A stretch of DNA of 64,000 nt from CAZYMF01 sp964648215 (GTDB lineage Bacteria > Desulfobacterota > Binatia > HRBIN30 > JACQVA1): assembly GCA_964648215.1 (NCBI GenBank), contig CAZYMF010000001.1, forward strand, positions 1 through 64,000, read 5' to 3'. Under the pieces are notes generated by a model, which was not told the DNA's origin, made no database searches, and saw only the letters and a program-made list of their open reading frames with translations. Positions 19,798 to 27,720 of this stretch are shown piece by piece. Numbering within the stretch: the stretch's first letter is position 1; the number at the start of each line of letters is the position of its first letter. Made by a program: the position numbers and the translations under genes.

Positions 19798-20382
19798 TCA
19801 CGCCTGGCGCGCCGGGGCGTCGGCGAAGATCTCGGCGGTGAAGCGGTGGATCTCGCAGCCGGCCCTTCTCCAGGTATCGATCGGCAGGTCCGCCTTGCGG
19901 CAGACCTCGTCGAGCAGCCGCTCGCGGTCCCAGCCGTAATGTCCGGCCACCTGCGGCAGGAGCACGCCGCGGGCCTGGCCGCGCATCACGCAGACGCCGT
20001 CCCGACCGACGACGACGTCTGCCGGGCGGGTGAGATGCAGCGGCCCGAGGCGAGAGATCTCGATCTCGGTGTCGGCGAGCTCGGCCTCGGTCAGCGGTGG
20101 GAAACGCGGGTCCTCGAAGGCGGCGGCCACGGCGATGCGCACCACCGTCTGCCACAACGGTCGGTCGGAGCTCAGGGTGCCGACGCAGCCGCGCAGCTCG
20201 CCGCGGGCGTGGAGGCTGACGAAGGCGCCGGCCGCTTGCTGCAAGGCCGGCGACGGATCGCTCGGTGACGGTGGGGTGGCGCCGCGCAGGGCCGCGGCGA
20301 TGGCGTTGCGCGCCAGGCGGAGAAGAAGCCGACGCTCGTCCGGAGACAGCGGCGCCGGCGCGTCGGGCGGATCATCCGGCAT
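19798..20382 (-). CDS. AMMECR1-domain protein (AmmeMemoRadiSam system A family)
   Basis: 194 residues from ATG 20382, overlapping the NUDIX stop by 11 bases. Typical AMMECR1 features are FVSLHARGELRGCVGTLSS, the AFEDPRFPPLTEAELADTEI stretch, ISRLGPL, GVLLPQVAGHYGWD and CRKADLPIDTWRR. The family often sits with Memo and a radical-SAM protein, neither of which is present here. Its molecular function is not established. Translational overlap suggests co-production with the NUDIX hydrolase. Confidence 0.93.
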   Translation of the reverse strand: MPDDPPDAPAPLSPDERRLLLRLARNAIAAALRGATPPSPSDPSPALQQAAGAFVSLHARGELRGCVGTLSSDRPLWQTVVRIAVAAAFEDPRFPPLTEAELADTEIEISRLGPLHLTRPADVVVGRDGVCVMRGQARGVLLPQVAGHYGWDRERLLDEVCRKADLPIDTWRRAGCEIHRFTAEIFADAPARQA

Positions 20383-20797
20383 GGAACGGCCGCACGCCGA
20401 GCCTCTTGTAGCGGAAGTAGTCGGCCAGAATCGCGGCGTGATCGAACGCCAGCGGTTGCGGCAGGTTGCCCTCCGCGTACACCGCGGCGTCGGCGGCGTC
20501 ATCGCCCGCCTGCGGCGTGCCCGTGGCCCGGCCGATGAAGACGGTGGCGATCGTGTGCCGGCGGGGGTCGCGGTCCGGCGCGGAGTAGGCGTAGAACTGC
20601 TCGGTGAGAGTCACCTGCAGGCCGGTCTCTTCCCGCGCCTCGCGCACCGCCGCGGCTTCCAGCGATTCGCCGTAGTCGACGAAGCCGCCCGGCAGGGCCC
20701 AGCCGAAAGGCTCGAAGCGGCGCTTGATCAGCACGATCCCGGTGGGGAGCTCGATGATCGTGTCCACCGTCGGGACGGGATTTCTGTGTGCGCTCAC
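20372..20797 (-). CDS. NUDIX hydrolase
   Basis: 141 residues from GTG 20797. A complete NUDIX box lies in GGFVDYGESLEAAAVREA followed by REETGLQV. It hydrolyses a nucleoside diphosphate-linked substrate with Mg2+; ADP-ribose is a frequent substrate for proteins of this size, but specificity cannot be read. The N-terminal VPTVDTIIELPTGIVLIKRR resembles ADP-ribose/bis(5'-nucleosyl) pyrophosphatase-type members. First gene of a two-gene unit with the AMMECR1 protein. Confidence 0.93.
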   Translation of the reverse strand: MSAHRNPVPTVDTIIELPTGIVLIKRRFEPFGWALPGGFVDYGESLEAAAVREAREETGLQVTLTEQFYAYSAPDRDPRRHTIATVFIGRATGTPQAGDDAADAAVYAEGNLPQPLAFDHAAILADYFRYKRLGVRPFHAG

Positions 20798-20850
20798 GGA
20801 ACCGACGGCGCGGACGCTAACACGCGGCCGCGAAGCCGGTCAAACGAGGG

Positions 20851-21042
20851 CTAGGGGGTGTCGGTGGGGACGGGCGTATCGGTGGCCGCCGCCGTTGCGG
20901 TGAAGACCCCCGTCCCGGGAAAGGTGAGATCCTCGCCGCCGCAGGAGACGAACAGTACGGTGATCAAGGCGCCGGCCACGGTGAGGGCGATGAGGGCCGC
21001 GAGCTTGTCGGAGGCGCTTGTCTGGGATTGGGATCGATTCAT
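20851..21042 (-). CDS. Small predicted lipoprotein with Thr-Pro tail
   Basis: 63 residues from ATG 21042, overlapping the preceding stop (ATGA). A hydrophobic stretch AALIALTVAGALITVLFVSC ends in a Cys followed by GGED, a plausible lipobox. A short TATAAATDTPVPTDTP tail, like the linkers of the large exported proteins here, runs to the stop. It could be a membrane-anchored short relative of that linker family, or a fragment. Function unknown. Confidence 0.6.
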   Translation of the reverse strand: MNRSQSQTSASDKLAALIALTVAGALITVLFVSCGGEDLTFPGTGVFTATAAATDTPVPTDTP

Positions 21043-21296
21043 GCGTTCCTCGTTGTGGCCGCCAGCAGCGGCGGCGTCACGGCGTCCTGGGCCGGTAGAG
21101 CGGTGACCTCGGCGTCGTCGCGCGCCGCCGGNNNNNNNNNNNNNNNNNNNNNNNNNNNNNNNNNNNNNNNNNNNNNNNNNNNNNNNNNNNNNNNNNNNNN
21201 NNNNNNNNNNNNNNNNNNNNNNNNNNNNNNNGCCGCCGGTCCGTCCTCGGCCTCGGCCCGCAGCACCCCCTGTATCCTCTCGATCGTCTGGCTCAT
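21039..21296 (-). CDS. Small hypothetical peptide spanning an assembly gap
   Basis: From ATG 21296 (MSQTIERIQGVLRAEAEDGP) the frame enters the gap. It emerges in frame as ARDDAEVTALPAQDAVTPP, ending in a TGA that overlaps the small lipoprotein start. Both gap edges carry the same eight bases. Merging them removes 108 bases and gives a continuous 49-residue frame. Soluble, acidic, no recognised domain. Confidence 0.5.
   Translation of the reverse strand: MSQTIERIQGVLRAEAEDGPAXXXXXXXXXXXXXXXXXXXXXXXXXXXXXXXXXXPAARDDAEVTALPAQDAVTPPLLAATTRNA
21132..21231. other. Assembly gap of 100 N with 8-base matching edges
   Basis: The last eight bases before and the first eight after the N run are both GCCGCCGG. 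The two contigs may simply overlap here, with the N run a placeholder. Confidence 0.97.
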
Positions 21297-21416
21297 CGTG
21301 CGATTCCCGCTTAGCGGCCGTGTCGCGGCGAGTCAATTCGCGGGCGCGGCGCTCCACCGGCCGGCCCCGGTCCGTTTCTGGTTTGTGCTTCAGAGCGTAT
21401 CCCGTAGAATGCCGCC

Positions 21417-22439
21417 GTGAAGAGCGCTTTCGTTCCGCGTCTGGTCAACAGCCCGTTCGGCGATCCGGGTCTCTACGTCAGCGAGCGCTGGCGCGGGCGC
21501 GCCCTGCTCTTCGACCTCGGCCGCATCGATCGCACGCCGGCCGGCGAGCTGCTCAAGCTCACGCACGTCTTCGTCTCGCACACCCACATCGACCACTTCA
21601 TCGGCTTCGACCACCTGCTGCGCCTGTTTCTGGCCCGCGAGGCGCACCTGCAGATATTCGGCCCACCGGGGATCATTGCCAACGTGCTCGGCAAGCTGGC
21701 CGGGTACACGTGGAATCTGGTCGACGGCTACGGCTTCGTGCTCAGTGTCCACGAGGTCGGGCTCGAGGGCGGGATACGCTCCGTGCGCTTGCCGGCGACG
21801 ACGGCCTTCAGGCCGGCCGAGCAGGGCGAGAGACCGTTCACCGGTGTTCTGGTGGAGGAGCCCAACTTCAGCGTCCACGCGGCGGTGCTCGATCATCGGA
21901 TTCCCTGCCTCGGGTTCGCCATTCGCGAGGAGCGACACCTCAACGTGCGGCCGGAGGAGCTGGTGGCGCTCGGGGTACCGGCGGGTCGTTGGCTGGCGGT
22001 GTTCAAGGACGCCGTGCGCGCCGGCGCCCCCGACGACACCGCGGTCGTGGCGGAGTGGCGCGAGAACGGCACCGACCGGCAACGGTCGTTTCGCCTCGCC
22101 GAGCTGCGCGCTCGCCTGCTGGTGGAGACTCCCGGCCAGGCGATCGCCTACGTCACCGACGTCATCTTCAGTCGCGACAATGCGGCGCGCATCGCCGAGC
22201 TGGCCCGCGACGTCGACGTCTTCTACTGCGAGTCGCTCTTCGTCGACGAGGACCGCGAGCAGGCGAGCCTGCGCTATCACATGACGGCCCGCCAAGCTGG
22301 AACGCTGGCGCGCCTGGCGCGGGCCAAGAGGCTCGAGGTGTTCCACTTCTCGCCGCGCTACGAGGGCGACGCCGAGCGGCTGCGGGCCGAGGCGGCGGCC
22401 ACGTTCGCCGGCGAGATTCCCGAGGACCGGCCGGATTGA
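21417..22439 (+). CDS. Metallo-beta-lactamase-fold protein, RNase Z-like
   Basis: 340 residues from GTG 21417. It has the HxHxDH zinc motif (SHTHIDHFIGFDHLLRLF), the later DVFYCESLFVDED acidic ligand region and HFSPRYEG, in the order used by RNase Z/ElaC and related hydrolases. RNase Z processes tRNA 3' ends. The length and the IPCLGFAIREERHLNV core (compare GYRI/VEEP in RNase Z) support relationship but not identity. It overlaps the next gene by TGATG. Confidence 0.82.
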   Translation: MKSAFVPRLVNSPFGDPGLYVSERWRGRALLFDLGRIDRTPAGELLKLTHVFVSHTHIDHFIGFDHLLRLFLAREAHLQIFGPPGIIANVLGKLAGYTWNLVDGYGFVLSVHEVGLEGGIRSVRLPATTAFRPAEQGERPFTGVLVEEPNFSVHAAVLDHRIPCLGFAIREERHLNVRPEELVALGVPAGRWLAVFKDAVRAGAPDDTAVVAEWRENGTDRQRSFRLAELRARLLVETPGQAIAYVTDVIFSRDNAARIAELARDVDVFYCESLFVDEDREQASLRYHMTARQAGTLARLARAKRLEVFHFSPRYEGDAERLRAEAAATFAGEIPEDRPD

Positions 22440-22882
22440 TGGTTCTCTCCGCGGCGGCCGCGGCGTTCGCCGATGCCCACCGGGTCGGTCGCCTGGCGAC
22501 CGCCGACGCCGATGCCGTGCCGCACGTCATCCCCTTCTGCTACGCGCGCGACGGCGATCGTTTCTACTTCGTGATCGACGACAAGCCCAAGCGGGGCCCG
22601 GCCCGGGCCCTCAAGCGCCTGCGCAACATCGCGGCGAACCCGCGGGTGGCGTTCGTCGTCGACGACTACGACGAGGACTGGAGCCGCCTGGCCTATCTCC
22701 TGGTGCGCGGCACGGCGGAGAGCGTCGTTGCGCCGGCGGAGTACGACGAGGCCCTTGCCCTGCTGCGGCGGCGCTACCCGCAGTACCGCCGCATGGCGTT
22801 GGAGCCGGCGGGCCATCCGATGGTGCGCATCACATCCCGATGGTTCCACCTGTGGCGGGGGAAGAAAGTCGATAGTTCATAG
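22439..22882 (+). CDS. PPOX-class split-barrel protein, probably F420- or FMN-dependent
   Basis: 147 residues from ATG 22439. It has a pyridoxamine-phosphate-oxidase-like split barrel with RVGRLATADADAVPHVIPFC, DRFYFVIDDKPK, LKRLRNIAANPRVAFVVDDY and WSRLAYLLVRGTA. This matches the small family of probable F420-dependent proteins related to mycobacterial Rv0121. It probably binds a flavin or deazaflavin. The last codons (VDSS and TAG) are provided by the long inverted repeat that follows. Confidence 0.85.
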   Translation: MVLSAAAAAFADAHRVGRLATADADAVPHVIPFCYARDGDRFYFVIDDKPKRGPARALKRLRNIAANPRVAFVVDDYDEDWSRLAYLLVRGTAESVVAPAEYDEALALLRRRYPQYRRMALEPAGHPMVRITSRWFHLWRGKKVDSS

Positions 22883-22957
22883 TCGATAGTCGACAGTCAA
22901 TGCAGGACAGATTGCAATCAACTATCGACTATCAACTATCGACTATGAACTATCGAC
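22868..22957. repeat. Perfect 23-bp inverted repeat forming both gene ends
   Basis: Arms 22868-22890 and 22935-22957 are exact reverse complements, with 44 bases between that contain more TATCGACTA-type stutters. The left arm encodes the VDSS-stop of the PPOX gene; the right arm encodes an identical VDSS-stop for the convergent HEAT gene. It probably acts as a terminator for both genes. Confidence 0.85.
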
Positions 22958-23707
22958 TGCTGCAAGCAGCCGCAGGGCGCGGGTGGCGGCGCGTTGCAGG
23001 GCAGGGTCGGCCGTCTGCTGCTCGGCGGCGCGGAGGGCGGCCTCGACCTCGGAACTGCGATAGCCCAGCGTGCCGAGGGCGCTGACGGCGGCCCGGCGAA
23101 CGCCGGCGTTCGGGTCGTCGCGCCGGGCCAGCAGGCAGGCGGCGGCGCTCTCGCGATCGGCGGCGCGGCGGGCGAGGGCGGAGATGGCGGCGAGGCGGAC
23201 GTTGGCATCGCGGTCGGCCGCCGCGGCGAGCAGGGTTGGCTGGAGAGTGGGCGGAGCGTGGGTCGTGTCGCGCAGACAGTAGAGTGCCATCCGCCGTTGG
23301 ATCGGGGTGCCGGCGGCGGCCAGCTCGAGGAGGGTGCCGGTCACCGTCGGCCTCATCCGTTGCAGGATCCCGGCCGCCGCCCAGCGCACGTCGCCGTCGT
23401 CGTCACCGAGCGCCTCCAGGAGCGTCGGCAGGCTCTGTGGCGGGGGCGCGCCGCGGCTCAGGGCGAGGGCGTAGGCCGCGCCCCAGCGGTGGACGAAGGT
23501 CGGGTGAGTCAGCCCCGCCCGCAGGCGTTCGGCGATCGAGCCGTCGCCGGCGGCCAGCCGCCCCAGTGTCTGTGCCGCGAGGCGCCGGACGCGCTTGTCG
23601 GCGGCGGCGAGACAGCCGAGGAGGAAGGCGACGCCATCGGCATCGGGCACCTGCCGGTCGTTGATCCGAGCCAGCGCCCGCAGCCGCTCCTGAACGGCGC
23701 GGTTCAA
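22943..23707 (-). CDS. HEAT-repeat protein
   Basis: 254 residues if it starts at TTG 23707, which overlaps the preceding stop (TTGA). A GTG at 23649 is the alternative. The whole chain is alpha-helical repeats of the HEAT/PBS-lyase kind, for example VRRLAAQTLGRLA, DVRWAAAGILQRM, VRLAAISALARRA and VRRAAVSALGTLG, about six to seven units. It is likely a cytosolic scaffold. Tight coupling to the lipoate-ligase-like gene suggests the two act together. No signal peptide. Confidence 0.83.
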   Translation of the reverse strand: MNRAVQERLRALARINDRQVPDADGVAFLLGCLAAADKRVRRLAAQTLGRLAAGDGSIAERLRAGLTHPTFVHRWGAAYALALSRGAPPPQSLPTLLEALGDDDGDVRWAAAGILQRMRPTVTGTLLELAAAGTPIQRRMALYCLRDTTHAPPTLQPTLLAAAADRDANVRLAAISALARRAADRESAAACLLARRDDPNAGVRRAAVSALGTLGYRSSEVEAALRAAEQQTADPALQRAATRALRLLAAVDSS

Positions 23708-24774
23708 GCGCCCAACCCGCGAACGATCAGGTCGGCGATGGCGCGGGCCCGACCGATTCCGAGAATGAAGTGCTCGGGCTGCGAGAAGATCTCGGTGGCG
23801 ATCGCGTCGATGGCCCGCCACTCGGCCGGGCACAGGCGCAGGTTGTGCTCCAGCTTGGTGATCGCCGCGGAGTTGGCGATGAAGTCGCCGGAGAACTGGA
23901 TCTCCTTCAGGAAGCGGTCCTGCTCGAGGGAGTACTGCGCCTCGAAGACCCCGAGCTGCATCCACACCGACGAGCGGCGGTCGAGGTCCTGCCGCGCGCG
24001 GCGTCCCTGCAGCCAGGTGTCGGGCGGGAACTCGCGCGCGGCGACGGCCTCGATGGCCTGCACCTCGAGCGTGTTGAGCGTGTGGGGCTCGATGCTCAGG
24101 GAGAACTGCTTCGTGTAGCCGCGTCGCAGCAGCTCCGCCACCTCGGTCAGGCTCAGGCGGGTGCCGAGCTCGCGTGCCAGCGAGGTGCTGCTCTCCGGCG
24201 TCAGCATCTCGGCTTTGACGATGCCGGCGGGATCGACGGCCTCGAGAAAGTGCGGCAGGACACTGAAGTCGCGCGTGTTGGCGAGAACCGACTCGAACAA
24301 CAGGGCGCCGTGCTCGTCGATCTCGAACGACACCAGCCCGAGGATGCGGCCGTCGACGGTGACGAAATCGCGGCCGGGGTAGAACGTGGGCACCTGCGCC
24401 AGCTTGCAGCCCTCGAGGATGCCGCGCACGTAGCGGTTGATCACCTGGTGCGGAGCGAGGCTGAAGGGATCGTCGGAGACCAGGGCCGAGCGATGCGGCA
24501 GCACCAGGGAGACGCCGACGAAGCCGTCACCGAACGGGATGGCGCGCCCGCCGGTGTGCCGGCGGGTGAGCCGCACCGGGCTGGCCGCGTCGCTCGGCGA
24601 CGGCGCCAGGTGATAGCGGCCGAGGGCGAGGACGTCGCCGCCGAAGCTGTACACCCGAAGGACGGCGTTGCGCGTGCGTGACGCCCGCTGCACCGCGTGC
24701 ATGAAGTGCCGGTCGGCGGCGAGGCTGACGATTGGCTCGACCTCAGGCTCGACAATGAGATCAACGGCGAGCAT
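23704..24774 (-). CDS. Lipoate-protein ligase A-like protein
   Basis: 356 residues from ATG 24774. The biotin/lipoate transferase fold is recognisable: RVYSFGGDVLALGRYH, the RRHTGGRAIPFGDGFVGVSL lipoyl-AMP region and YPGRDFVTVDGRILGLVSFE. In LplA the last segment carries the catalytic lysine (DRKVSG); here the aligned residue appears to be arginine (DGRILG). The C-terminal 130 residues resemble the accessory domain. It may be a divergent ligase, an amidotransferase-type relative, or inactive. Coupled to the HEAT gene. Confidence 0.8.
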   Translation of the reverse strand: MLAVDLIVEPEVEPIVSLAADRHFMHAVQRASRTRNAVLRVYSFGGDVLALGRYHLAPSPSDAASPVRLTRRHTGGRAIPFGDGFVGVSLVLPHRSALVSDDPFSLAPHQVINRYVRGILEGCKLAQVPTFYPGRDFVTVDGRILGLVSFEIDEHGALLFESVLANTRDFSVLPHFLEAVDPAGIVKAEMLTPESSTSLARELGTRLSLTEVAELLRRGYTKQFSLSIEPHTLNTLEVQAIEAVAAREFPPDTWLQGRRARQDLDRRSSVWMQLGVFEAQYSLEQDRFLKEIQFSGDFIANSAAITKLEHNLRLCPAEWRAIDAIATEIFSQPEHFILGIGRARAIADLIVRGLGA

Positions 24775-24842
24775 GCGTGCGGCTGGTCATAGCATCGGAC
24801 CGAGCGAAAGCGAAAACGTCAAAATGGCAACTGTGGCGATCC

Positions 24843-26342
24843 TCAGTGTTTCCCGGCCGCGTGGGCGTCGCGCCACTCGAGCTTGCGTTGGAGATGGGCG
24901 AGCAGGGGCGCCGCGCTCGGCGGGCTTCCCGTCGCCCGGGTGATCAGCTCGGGGGCGTGGTAGCTCTGGCCGTGGACATGTACCCGGCGGCCGAGCCAGG
25001 CGAGCAGCACGCCGAAGTCGCCGCGGGCGAAGGCCTCGTCGAACGAGCCGAGCTCGCGCTCGGCCGCCTGGTAGAGCTGCGCCGCGTACAGGTTGCCGAG
25101 ACTGTAGGTGGGGAAGTAGCCGAAGAGGCCCTCGGCCCAGTGGACGTCCTGCAGGACGCCGTCACGGTCGGTGGCCGGCTCGATCCCGAGATAGCGACGC
25201 ATCCCGTCGCGCCACGCGCCGGGCAGGTCGGTGACGTTCAGATTCCCGGCCACCAGCGCCTGCTCCAGCTCGAAGCGCAGAACGATGTGGAGATTGTAGG
25301 TCAGCTCGTCGGCCTCGGTGCGAATGAGCGAAGGGCGCGCCTCGTTGGCGGCGAGCAGCACCGCATCCAGGGAGCGCTTCGCGAGCGCCGGAAACGCCTG
25401 CGCGGCGGCCGGCAGCAACCAACGCCAGAACGCCTCGGAGCGGCCGACGAGGTTTTCCCACAGGCGCGACTGCGACTCGTGCACTCCCATCGAGCACGAG
25501 GATCCGCGCGGCGTGCCGCGGGCATCGCCGGCGAGGCCGAGCTCGTAGAGGGCGTGACCGGTCTCGTGCAGCGTCGAGAACAGGGCGTAGCGCAGGTCGT
25601 CCTCGCTGATGCGCGTGGTGATGCGCACGTCGTCGCCGACCTCGGTGGTGAACGGGTGCGCCGACTCGTCGAGTCGCCCGCGCTCGAAGTCGAAGCCCAG
25701 CCGTGCGGCCACGGAACGATTGAAGCGCCGTTGCGCATCGGCGGGAAAGTGACCGCGGAGGGCGGCGGCTTGCGGCGGGTCGCCGAGGCGAGCGACCAGA
25801 GGCGTCAGGCCGTCGCGCAGCTGGCGAAAGACGCCCTCGAGCATGGCGGTGGTCGCGCCGCGTTCGTACCCCTCGAGCAGCACGTCGTAGGGTGCGCGGC
25901 CGGAATCGATGGCGGCGGCGACGGCGCGCTCCATGGCCACCAGCCGCGCGAGGTACGGCGAGAGCAGGGCGAAGTCGTCGTCCCGGCGGGCGCGGATCCA
26001 CACCGCATGCGCCTCGCTCTTGAGCACGGCGCGCTCGCGAACCAGAGCCGCGTCGAGCCGTCGCTTGCGGTCCAGACGCCACTTGGTCTCGCGCACGTCG
26101 ACCTGTGCGGCGGGGTCGAGGCGGTCCAGGTCGGCGGCCAGTTCGTCGACGAGGGCGAGGAAGTCGGGCGCGGTCTCACGCCCGTGCACGACGGCGGCCA
26201 GGGCGCCGATCTGGCGGGCACGACCGGCGCTGGCCCCGGCCGGCAGCTGGGTCTCCTGGTCCCAGTGCAGCAGCGCCAACACGCTCTTGAGGTCGTGCAA
26301 CTCTCGCAGCGCGGCGACGAGGGCGTCGTAACGGGAGCTCAT
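24843..26342 (-). CDS. M32 metallocarboxypeptidase (Taq family)
   Basis: 499 residues, the standard length. It contains the HExxH zinc site in STLHETGHALYELG, the third-ligand glutamate region MGVHESQSRLWENLVGRS, and family blocks LHWDQETQLPAG, DVRITTRI and NLHIVLRFELEQALV. It removes C-terminal residues from peptides in the cytosol, usually with broad specificity except at proline. A monocistronic-looking gene preceded by a heptad-repeat region belonging to the gene upstream of its neighbour. Confidence 0.95.
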   Translation of the reverse strand: MSSRYDALVAALRELHDLKSVLALLHWDQETQLPAGASAGRARQIGALAAVVHGRETAPDFLALVDELAADLDRLDPAAQVDVRETKWRLDRKRRLDAALVRERAVLKSEAHAVWIRARRDDDFALLSPYLARLVAMERAVAAAIDSGRAPYDVLLEGYERGATTAMLEGVFRQLRDGLTPLVARLGDPPQAAALRGHFPADAQRRFNRSVAARLGFDFERGRLDESAHPFTTEVGDDVRITTRISEDDLRYALFSTLHETGHALYELGLAGDARGTPRGSSCSMGVHESQSRLWENLVGRSEAFWRWLLPAAAQAFPALAKRSLDAVLLAANEARPSLIRTEADELTYNLHIVLRFELEQALVAGNLNVTDLPGAWRDGMRRYLGIEPATDRDGVLQDVHWAEGLFGYFPTYSLGNLYAAQLYQAAERELGSFDEAFARGDFGVLLAWLGRRVHVHGQSYHAPELITRATGSPPSAAPLLAHLQRKLEWRDAHAAGKH

Positions 26343-26408
26343 GGTCCAGGTGAAGCGAGCGACGCAGCGCTTGTCAACCGGCGGGGAAAAAGAACAGCCG
26401 GGAAGAGA

Positions 26409-26436
26409 AAAGGTGAAAGGTGAAAGGTCAAAGGTG
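26409..26436. repeat. Four tandem AAAGGTG heptads
   Basis: Four consecutive 7-mers (AAAGGTG, AAAGGTG, AAAGGTC, AAAGGTG) in the 148-base intergenic stretch between the M32 peptidase and FUN14 genes, in purine-rich surroundings. It resembles two other stuttering intergenic runs in this window. Confidence 0.8.
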
Positions 26437-26490
26437 AAAGCGAAGAAAGGGACCGGAAGAGGAAAGAAGAGCTGAGAAGAAGCGTTTCTG

Positions 26491-26814
26491 TCACCCCAGC
26501 TTGAAGCCGAGGAGGAAGCCGGCGAGGAAGCCGCCTCCGAAAGGCAGGTTGGCGGAGAGGATGGTCCAGGCGCGATCGGCCAGCGTCACGCCGTGGGGAT
26601 CGACCCAAACGGTTTCCGCGGTGCTCTGAACGGCCATCCAGTTGACGGTGATGAAGCCGTTGTAGGCGAGCACCTGCACCAGGATGAAGGCGAGCCCGAG
26701 GCCGATGGCGACTAGCTTGGTGACCTTCTTGGCGGTATAGCCAACGACGAGGCCGGCCATGCCGCCGAAGCCCAGCGAGGCAATGTTACCGCCGAGCAGC
26801 TGGCTCAGATCCAT
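26491..26814 (-). CDS. FUN14-family small membrane protein
   Basis: 107 residues with an N-terminal SLGFGGMAGLVVGYTAKKVTK segment, a central hydrophobic helix (LVAIGLGLAFILVQVLAYNG) and a C-terminal glycine-rich helix ending GFLAGFLLGFKLG. This is the layout of bacterial and archaeal FUN14 proteins. Function in bacteria is unknown; it is an inner-membrane protein with probably three helices. Confidence 0.9.
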   Translation of the reverse strand: MDLSQLLGGNIASLGFGGMAGLVVGYTAKKVTKLVAIGLGLAFILVQVLAYNGFITVNWMAVQSTAETVWVDPHGVTLADRAWTILSANLPFGGGFLAGFLLGFKLG

Positions 26815-26817
26815 GTC

Positions 26818-27711
26818 GTGTTCAACCCCTCCGCCATCGCACGCAGCATACCGTCCGCCAGGCCCGCGGTCGAGTTCTACCCGGCTCGCCCCCCGCTGAG
26901 CAAATGTCTGGCGACGGCGCTGTTTCTCCTCTTCAGCAACGGATGCTCGCCGATGGCCGGGCTGGCTGACCGCTTCGTCTACTTCCCGACGCGCGATCTC
27001 GACGGCGGCACCCCGGCGACGATCGGCCTCGCCTACGAGGACGTGGCGCTACGGACGGCGGACGGTGTCCGCCTCCACGCCTGGTTCGTTCCCGGCGGTG
27101 CCGGGCGTCCGACGCTGCTGTTCCTGCACGGCAATGCCGGCAACATCAGCCACAGGCTGGAGAAGCTGTCGATTCTCAACGACCTCGGCGTGTCGGTGCT
27201 GCTGCTCGACTACCGCGGCTACGGTCTGAGCCGGGGCGAGCCGAGCGAGGCCGGCACCTATCGTGACGCCGACGCCGCCTACGACTGGTTGAGAGCTCGC
27301 GGCATCGAACCGGGGTCCGTGGTGCCGTACGGCGAGTCGCTCGGCGGCGGCGTTGCCACCGACCTGGCCGCGCGTCGCCCGGTGGGCGCGCTGATTCTCG
27401 AAAGCACCCCGACGAACATGCCCGACGTCGCCCGCGCGCACTACCCGTTGTTACCCGCCGGCTTGCTGCTGTCGGTGCGCTATGACGCGCTGGCCAAGAT
27501 CCCCAGCGTCAGCGCACCGCTGTTGCTTCTGCACAGCAGCGAGGACGAGATCGTGCCCTTCGCGATGGCCGAGCGCCTGCACCGGGCGGCGCGCCCGCCG
27601 AAGCGCCTGGTGCGGCTGCGCGGCGGTCACAACGACAACTTCCTGGTCGCGAAAGACGCGTACGTCACGGCGCTGCGCGAGTTTCTGGCAACGCCGGAAA
27701 AGCCCGGTTAG
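26818..27711 (+). CDS. Alpha/beta hydrolase, BEM46-like, possible lipoprotein
   Basis: Up to 297 residues. GTG 26818 lies only three bases from the divergent FUN14 start, so the real start may be further in, near 26895. A hydrophobic run CLATALFLLFSNGCSP could be a lipoprotein signal. The hydrolase fold is clear: FLHGNAGNISHRLE (oxyanion), LLDYRGYGLSRGEPSE, nucleophile elbow YGESLGGGVA, LHSSEDEIVPF (Asp) and GGHND (His). Serine esterase/hydrolase of unknown substrate, probably at the membrane. Confidence 0.85.
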   Translation: MFNPSAIARSIPSARPAVEFYPARPPLSKCLATALFLLFSNGCSPMAGLADRFVYFPTRDLDGGTPATIGLAYEDVALRTADGVRLHAWFVPGGAGRPTLLFLHGNAGNISHRLEKLSILNDLGVSVLLLDYRGYGLSRGEPSEAGTYRDADAAYDWLRARGIEPGSVVPYGESLGGGVATDLAARRPVGALILESTPTNMPDVARAHYPLLPAGLLLSVRYDALAKIPSVSAPLLLLHSSEDEIVPFAMAERLHRAARPPKRLVRLRGGHNDNFLVAKDAYVTALREFLATPEKPG

Positions 27712-27720
27712 ACGCGGCTT

